Positions 6,922-10,472 of a stretch of DNA of 10,472 nt are shown here, piece after piece. The DNA lies in NCBI RefSeq assembly GCF_024170405.1, contig NZ_JALJYC010000040.1, positions 1 to 10,472 of the forward strand. The letters run 5' to 3'. A program made the translations under genes and the position numbers. The notes beneath the pieces were generated by a model. It had not been told where the DNA came from. It worked only from the letters and a program-made list of their open reading frames with translations, and searched no databases. This stretch comes from Neisseria perflava (GTDB lineage: Bacteria > Pseudomonadota > Gammaproteobacteria > Burkholderiales > Neisseriaceae). Positions within the stretch are counted from its first letter, which is position 1. Every line of letters starts with the position of its first letter.

Positions 6922-7629
6922 TTATACAGCCCGTTTCAACATGATTTCTTTAATCTTACCGATTGCGCGGGTCGGATTCAAGTGTTTCGGGCAGACATCG
7001 ACGCAGTTCATAATCGTATGGCAGCGGAACAGTCGGTACGGGTCGTTGAGGTTGTCCAAACGCTCGTTGGTCATGGTGTCGCGGCTGTCAGCGATAAAGC
7101 GGTAGGCGTTGAGCAAACCGGAGGGGCCGACGAATTTGTCGGGATTCCACCAGAAAGACGGGCAGGAAGTGGAGCAGCAGGCGCACAAAATGCATTCGTA
7201 CAGGCCGTCCAATTCTTTGCGCTCTTCCTGCGTTTGCAGGCGCTCTTTATCGGCATCAATCGGATTATCGTTGACCACATACGGTTTAACCGAATGATAT
7301 TGTTTGAAAAATTGGGTCATATCCACAATCAGATCGCGGATAACCGGCAAACCCGGCAGCGGACGGATTTTAATCGGCTGCTTCAGGCTGCGGATGTCGG
7401 TCAGACAGGCCAAACCGTTTTTACCGTTGATGTTCATGCCGTCTGAACCGCAAATCCCTTCGCGGCAGGAGCGGCGGAACGACAGGGTATCATCCTGCGC
7501 TTTAAGCTTGACTAAGGCGTCGAGCAGCTTCACATCAGTCGACTCGATTTCCAATTCGTATTTTTGGGTATAGGGTTTGTCGTCGGTATCGGGGTTGTAG
7601 CGGTAAACTTCAAAGCTTACTTTTTCCAT
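6922..7629 (-). CDS. sdhB: Succinate dehydrogenase iron-sulfur subunit
   Basis: This 235-residue subunit relays electrons from the FAD of SdhA to the membrane quinone site. The [2Fe-2S] ligands sit in SCREGICGSDG...NGLAC: Cys55, Cys60, Asp63 and Cys75. Asp in the third position is the same as in the E. coli enzyme and is not a defect. The C-terminal ferredoxin-like domain carries CILCACCSTSC and CHTIMNCVDVC, giving the [4Fe-4S] ligands Cys146, Cys149, Cys152 and Cys213 and the [3Fe-4S] ligands Cys156, Cys203 and Cys209. The ATG at 7627-7629 is preceded by AAGGA at about ten bases. It is separated from sdhA by a 130-base gap with a strong hairpin and is followed after two bases by sdhE. A DUS lies within the gene. 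Confidence 0.97.
   Translation of the reverse strand: MEKVSFEVYRYNPDTDDKPYTQKYELEIESTDVKLLDALVKLKAQDDTLSFRRSCREGICGSDGMNINGKNGLACLTDIRSLKQPIKIRPLPGLPVIRDLIVDMTQFFKQYHSVKPYVVNDNPIDADKERLQTQEERKELDGLYECILCACCSTSCPSFWWNPDKFVGPSGLLNAYRFIADSRDTMTNERLDNLNDPYRLFRCHTIMNCVDVCPKHLNPTRAIGKIKEIMLKRAV
7436..7447 (+). repeat. DNA uptake sequence (ATGCCGTCTGAA form) inside sdhB
   Basis: A perfect AT-type DUS lies antisense to sdhB. On the coding strand it overlaps the codons for Ser-Asp-Gly-Met of the [2Fe-2S] cluster loop, including the ligand Asp63; the terminal AT comes from the Met65 codon. Confidence 0.9.
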
Positions 7630-7712
7630 GAGAAGTGTTCCTTTCCCACAGCGGCTGATTGGATTTGTGTTTTTGATACAGCCGTTGATGGCGGGTGTTT
7701 GTGTTTTGGTAT

Positions 7713-7750
7713 TTTTCAGACGGCCTTTTTGGTTTCAGGCCGTCTGAAAA
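7713..7750 (-). terminator. Inverted DUS hairpin between sdhA and sdhB (possible attenuator)
   Basis: Two AG-type DUS (7715-7726 and 7737-7748) face each other and extend to a perfect 14-bp stem with a 10-base loop, starting nine bases after the sdhA stop. On the minus strand the stem is followed by A-rich rather than U-rich sequence, so it is not a textbook intrinsic terminator. Since sdhB lies downstream in the same direction, it more likely causes partial termination, or blocks 3'-exonuclease decay and stabilises the sdhCDA part of the message. The rest of the 130-base gap (7630-7759) contains two near-identical copies of TTTGTGTTTT about 34 bases apart, and no clear promoter. Confidence 0.6.
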
Positions 7751-7759
7751 CAGTACTGC

Positions 7760-9523
7760 TTAATACACGCGCTTGGCCGGTTCGATGTAATCGACGGTCA
7801 GCGGTTTGGTGTGTACCGGTTTGTAGCTTAAGGTATTGGTCAGCGGATGATACAACGTATGTTTCATCCAATTCACATCATCGCGCTCGGGATGATCGTC
7901 GGAGGCATGTGCGCCACGCGACTCTTTACGCGCTTCGGCAGATACCAAAGTCGCTTTGGCCACTTCAATCAGGTTATCCAATTCCAAAGCCTCGATACGC
8001 GCAGTATTCCATACTTTGCTCTTGTCTTTGATTTCGGTTTTTTTCACACGCTCGGCCAGCGCCATTACCTGTTTCACACCTTCTTGCAAGATGGCGTCGG
8101 TACGGAACACGCCGGCATGCAGCTGCACGGAGCGTTGCAGTTCACGGCGCAGCGCATCGACGTTTTCGCCGTCAGTTTGGTTGTCCAAACGCTCCAAACG
8201 CTGACGGGTCAGCTCGCCCGCGTTTTCCGGCAAAGGTTTCCAGCCGTCTTGCTCACGGATAAACTTAATCATGCTGTCGCCGCCGGACTTGCCGAACACC
8301 ACCAAGTCCAACAATGAGTTAGTACCCAAGCGGTTGGCGCCGTGCACCGACGCGCAGGCGCATTCGCCCGCCGCATACAAACCCTTAACCGGCACTTCAT
8401 ACTCGTCGCCCTGCGGCACGATTACTTCACCCAGATAGTTGGTCGGAATACCACCCATCATGTAGTGGGTAGTCGGCACCACCGGAATCGGGTCTTTAAT
8501 CGGGTCGATACCGGCAAACTGAATGGAAATTTCGCGGATACCCGGCAGTTTTTCCATAATCTTTTCCGCACCGATGTGGTCGATTTTCAGCAACACATGG
8601 TCTTTGTTTTTACCGCAGCCCCGGCCTTCGTAAATTTCCATCGCCATCGCGCGGGACACCACGTCGCGGGAGGCCAAATCTTTTACGGTCGGCGCATAGC
8701 GCTCCATAAAGCGTTCACCATCGGCATTGAGCAGAATACCGCCCTCGCCGCGCACGCCTTCGGTAATCAATACACCCGCACCCGCCACACCGGTAGGGTG
8801 GAACTGCCAAAATTCCATGTCTTCCAAGGGAATGCCCGCACGGGCGCAAATGCCCAAACCGTCGCCGGTGTTCATATAGGCATTGGTGGAAGAAGCATAA
8901 ATGCGGCCGCCGCCGCCGGTGGCAAACATGACCGCTTTGGCATGGAAAATATACACGTCGCCGGTTTCCATCTCCATTGCGGTTACACCAACGACATCGC
9001 CGTCTTCGTTGCGGATTAAGTCCAACGCCGTCCATTCGACAAAGAATTGGGTATTGGCACGCACGTTTTGCTGATACAGCGTGTGCAGCATGGCATGGCC
9101 GGTACGGTCGGCCACGGCGCAGGCGCGTTCCACCGCGCGTTTGCCGTGTTCGGCGGTATGACCGCCAAACGGACGCTGGTAAATTTTGCCGCTTTCCACG
9201 CGGTCAAACGGCATACCCATGTGTTCCAACTCAATCACCGCTTCCGGCGCGGCGCGACACATAAATTCAATCGCGTCTTGGTCACCCAGCCAGTCGGAAC
9301 CTTTGACGGTATCGTACATATGCCAGTCCCAACGGTCTTCCTGCACATTACCCAGCGAAGCGGAAATACCGCCCTGCGCCGCCACGGTGTGCGAACGGGT
9401 CGGGAAAACTTTGGACAATACGGCGCAATTCAGACCGGACTTGGATAATTGGAGGGCTGCGCGCAGACCTGCACCACCACCGCCGACAATCACGGCATCA
9501 AACTTACGGACAGGAAAACCCAT
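7760..9523 (-). CDS. sdhA: Succinate dehydrogenase flavoprotein subunit
   Basis: This 587-residue catalytic subunit of complex II oxidises succinate to fumarate on the cytoplasmic face of the inner membrane. The N-terminal Rossmann motif VGGGGAGLRAA (about 13-23) binds FAD. SHTVAAQGG contains His45, the covalent FAD attachment residue. Substrate and proton-shuttle residues are in place: His242 in FHPTG, Arg286 in LASRDVVSRA, His353 in TTHYMMGG, and Arg398 in HGANRLG. Length is nearly identical to the E. coli protein (588). The ATG lies only three bases past the sdhD stop; upstream is an unusual run of Gs (TTTGGGGGTAAAAA) rather than a standard AGGAG. In meningococcus the sdhD-sdhA junction is a reported target of the iron-responsive small RNA NrrF; whether this holds here cannot be judged without the sRNA sequence. 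Confidence 0.97.
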   Translation of the reverse strand: MGFPVRKFDAVIVGGGGAGLRAALQLSKSGLNCAVLSKVFPTRSHTVAAQGGISASLGNVQEDRWDWHMYDTVKGSDWLGDQDAIEFMCRAAPEAVIELEHMGMPFDRVESGKIYQRPFGGHTAEHGKRAVERACAVADRTGHAMLHTLYQQNVRANTQFFVEWTALDLIRNEDGDVVGVTAMEMETGDVYIFHAKAVMFATGGGGRIYASSTNAYMNTGDGLGICARAGIPLEDMEFWQFHPTGVAGAGVLITEGVRGEGGILLNADGERFMERYAPTVKDLASRDVVSRAMAMEIYEGRGCGKNKDHVLLKIDHIGAEKIMEKLPGIREISIQFAGIDPIKDPIPVVPTTHYMMGGIPTNYLGEVIVPQGDEYEVPVKGLYAAGECACASVHGANRLGTNSLLDLVVFGKSGGDSMIKFIREQDGWKPLPENAGELTRQRLERLDNQTDGENVDALRRELQRSVQLHAGVFRTDAILQEGVKQVMALAERVKKTEIKDKSKVWNTARIEALELDNLIEVAKATLVSAEARKESRGAHASDDHPERDDVNWMKHTLYHPLTNTLSYKPVHTKPLTVDYIEPAKRVY

Positions 9524-9526
9524 TTT

Positions 9527-9868
9527 TTACCCCCAAATTACTTTAACTGAATAAACCATACAGGCCACCAACCAAACCACAGTGGCCGCTTGCAGACACA
9601 GACGGATACCAAACGGCTTGACATAGTCCATCCACAAATCGCGGATACCGACCCAGGCATGGATAAACAAGGCGATAAAGGTAATCTGGGTAAACAGTTT
9701 CACCCACGCATTGTTCCAAAACGCCTGCCATTCGCCGTGTTCGTTGGGCAGCAGCAGCAAAAAGGCAATCAGGGCAACGGTATAAACCAACATGACCACC
9801 GCCGTTATCCGTTGCGTCGCCCAGTCTTTCAAGCCGTAATGGGCACCAGCCAATTTACGATCTACCAT
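9527..9868 (-). CDS. sdhD: Succinate dehydrogenase membrane anchor subunit
   Basis: This 113-residue integral membrane protein, with SdhC, holds SdhAB to the inner membrane and forms the haem b and ubiquinone sites. Three hydrophobic segments are visible, at about 21-40, 58-77 and 87-110. FIHAWVGIRDLW contains His70, equivalent to the haem-ligand His71 of E. coli SdhD, and DYVKP contains Asp81-Tyr82, the conserved quinone-site pair. Its start codon overlaps the sdhC stop by seven bases (ATGGTAG), indicating coupled translation, and it ends three bases before sdhA. Confidence 0.93.
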   Translation of the reverse strand: MVDRKLAGAHYGLKDWATQRITAVVMLVYTVALIAFLLLLPNEHGEWQAFWNNAWVKLFTQITFIALFIHAWVGIRDLWMDYVKPFGIRLCLQAATVVWLVACMVYSVKVIWG

Positions 9869-10239
9869 AGCAGCGCTCCAATCACCACAGTCAGCACCAA
9901 AGCGGAAACAAACACGATTTTTGCGGTCAGACGCGCAGTTTGCAGCTCCAAACCTTTATGCGCATCGAGAAACAAAAAGCGCGTACCGGCCATCGCATGA
10001 TGCAGAAACGCCCACAACACGCCGATTAAAGCCAGCTTGACAATCGGATGGGAAATAAAGTGCAGATAGGAAATAAACACCGATTCACGCTCCAGCGTGG
10101 CGGCGAGCAACCCCAGCAGAATCGGCAGGGTTACAAACAGGATGACACCGCTGACACGGTGCAAAATAGACACAATCCCCGGTATCGGCAGGCGGATATT
10201 GGGGATGTCCAGATAGACAGGACGGGATTTGGCAGGCAT
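9862..10239 (-). CDS. sdhC: Succinate dehydrogenase cytochrome b556 subunit
   Basis: This 125-residue membrane subunit carries three hydrophobic helices, at about 30-47, 66-86 and 104-124. It starts with the family signature RPVYLDI, followed by SILHRVSG, whose Ser24 and Arg28 correspond to the quinone-binding Ser27 and Arg31 of E. coli SdhC. HHAMAG near residue 80 contains the likely haem b ligand, His81. The ATG at 10237-10239 has a GAGGAA ribosome site about eight bases upstream. It is the first gene of the TCA block, so the main promoter should lie in the 144 bases before it. In meningococcus sdhC is reported as a target of small RNAs that tune TCA flux; here that is a prediction only. 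Confidence 0.95.
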   Translation of the reverse strand: MPAKSRPVYLDIPNIRLPIPGIVSILHRVSGVILFVTLPILLGLLAATLERESVFISYLHFISHPIVKLALIGVLWAFLHHAMAGTRFLFLDAHKGLELQTARLTAKIVFVSALVLTVVIGALLW

Positions 10240-10383
10240 AGGTATGTTCCTCTGTCGTTATTATCATCTCAAAACCGTTTTGAACCTGGGCAGCGTAAAC
10301 ACTACACCAAGTTACATAGCGCATAATTTACAGGGTTTATCCCCGTTTGAACAGCCTAACTTGTAAATAATCTAATAAATTTT
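10240..10383 (-). promoter_or_regulatory. Presumed sdh promoter/leader region
   Basis: These 144 bases lie between sdhC and the right-hand insertion sequence and must hold the promoter unless it comes from the IS. On the minus strand the best -10-like hexamer is GATAAT (10260-10265), with no good -35. An alternative pair, TTACAA-N18-GGATAA, lies farther upstream. A perfect 15-base palindrome, TCAAAACCGTTTTGA (10269-10283), sits just upstream of the GATAAT and could be an operator. The region is AT-rich near the IS. Confidence 0.4.
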
Positions 10384-10404
10384 GGGGCTGTACTAGATAA
10401 CTAG
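10384..10404 (+). repeat. IS terminal inverted repeat (left end)
   Basis: This 21-base terminal repeat of the right-hand element pairs with the reverse complement of 71-91 at 20 of 21 positions. Confidence 0.85.
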
Positions 10405-10434
10405 ATTTATTCAAAATCATTTAGAATAAATCCC

Positions 10435-10472
10435 ATGAAAAAAAGTCGACTGAGCCCTTATAAGCAAAACAA
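10435..10472 (+). CDS. IS1016-like transposase, N-terminal fragment
   Basis: An ATG 51 bases inside the element opens a frame reading MKKSRLSPYKQN up to the window edge. This closely resembles the start of Neisseria IS1016-type transposases (IS1595 superfamily, which begin M-[RK]-K-S-R-L-S-x-Y-K-Q-N as I recall). No strong ribosome site is visible. The fragment has only twelve full codons, so the call relies on this motif and on the position next to the terminal repeat. Confidence 0.75.
   Translation, partial: MKKSRLSPYKQN

Larger units (their letters stand above)
10384..10472 (+). mobile_element. Left end of a second IS1016-like insertion sequence (partial)
   Basis: The element starts with the inverted repeat GGGGCTGTACTAGATAA at 10384, followed by an AT-rich stretch and a transposase start at 10435; the rest lies beyond the window. 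It points the same way as the element at 1-91. The base stretch before it (TAAATTTT) differs from the one after the left element (TTTTTTTA), as expected for two separate insertions. Confidence 0.85.

Noticed and set aside
7484..7484. Apparent missing cysteine in the SdhB [2Fe-2S] loop (Asp63)
   Set aside because: Asp at this position is also the natural ligand in the E. coli enzyme, so it is not a defect.
8342..9019. 225-codon plus-strand frame opposite sdhA
   Set aside because: It is a shadow of the well-supported sdhA gene with no independent coding evidence.
7..10383. CRISPR arrays, tRNA or rRNA genes, Correia elements or dRS3 repeats
   Set aside because: I searched by eye on both strands and saw no regularly spaced repeats, no cloverleaf-like segments and no recognisable Correia or dRS3 termini.

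Overview
This window reads as a chromosomal segment of a Neisseria-type betaproteobacterium. The main evidence is the Neisseriaceae DNA uptake sequence (DUS): ten perfect 12-mers occur, eight of the AGGCCGTCTGAA form and two of the ATGCCGTCTGAA form. The gene order sdhC-sdhD-sdhA-sdhB-sdhE-gltA-sucA-sucB is also the one known from Neisseria. The predominance of the AG form suggests a commensal or animal-associated Neisseria rather than the meningococcus/gonococcus, but the species cannot be fixed from this window.

Layout from left to right: (1) bases 1-91 are the right end of an IS1016-like (IS1595 superfamily) insertion sequence, comprising the last codons of a transposase and its terminal inverted repeat. 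(2) Bases 75-794, minus strand, encode a small lipoprotein with MORN/YwqK-like repeats; its last codons and stop are supplied by the insertion sequence. (3) An inverted DUS pair at 859-903 forms the terminator of the TCA block. (4) Bases 909-10239, all on the minus strand, form the TCA block: sucB and sucA (E2 and E1 of 2-oxoglutarate dehydrogenase), gltA (citrate synthase), sdhE (flavinylation factor), sdhB, sdhA, sdhD and sdhC (succinate dehydrogenase/complex II). (5) Bases 10240-10383 hold the presumed sdh promoter region. (6) Bases 10384-10472 are the left end of a second IS1016-like element in the same orientation, with the first twelve codons of its transposase.

Functionally, GltA makes citrate from oxaloacetate and acetyl-CoA. 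SucA and SucB, with a lipoamide dehydrogenase (E3) not encoded here, turn 2-oxoglutarate into succinyl-CoA. SdhCDAB oxidises succinate to fumarate and passes electrons to quinone in the membrane, and SdhE helps attach FAD covalently to SdhA. sdhC to sdhE are packed with gaps or overlaps of a few bases, except for a 130-base hairpin-containing gap between sdhA and sdhB. The gaps at sdhE-gltA (96 bases), gltA-sucA (228) and sucA-sucB (104) also carry DUS and inverted repeats that could tune expression within the block.

All eight TCA proteins look intact, with catalytic and cofactor residues in place. I see no sign of an undescribed system. The points worth a second look are the two same-orientation IS ends that bound the window (which may also be contig breaks), the IS-modified lipoprotein C-terminus, the lack of lpdA next to sucB, and the hairpins in the intergenic gaps.
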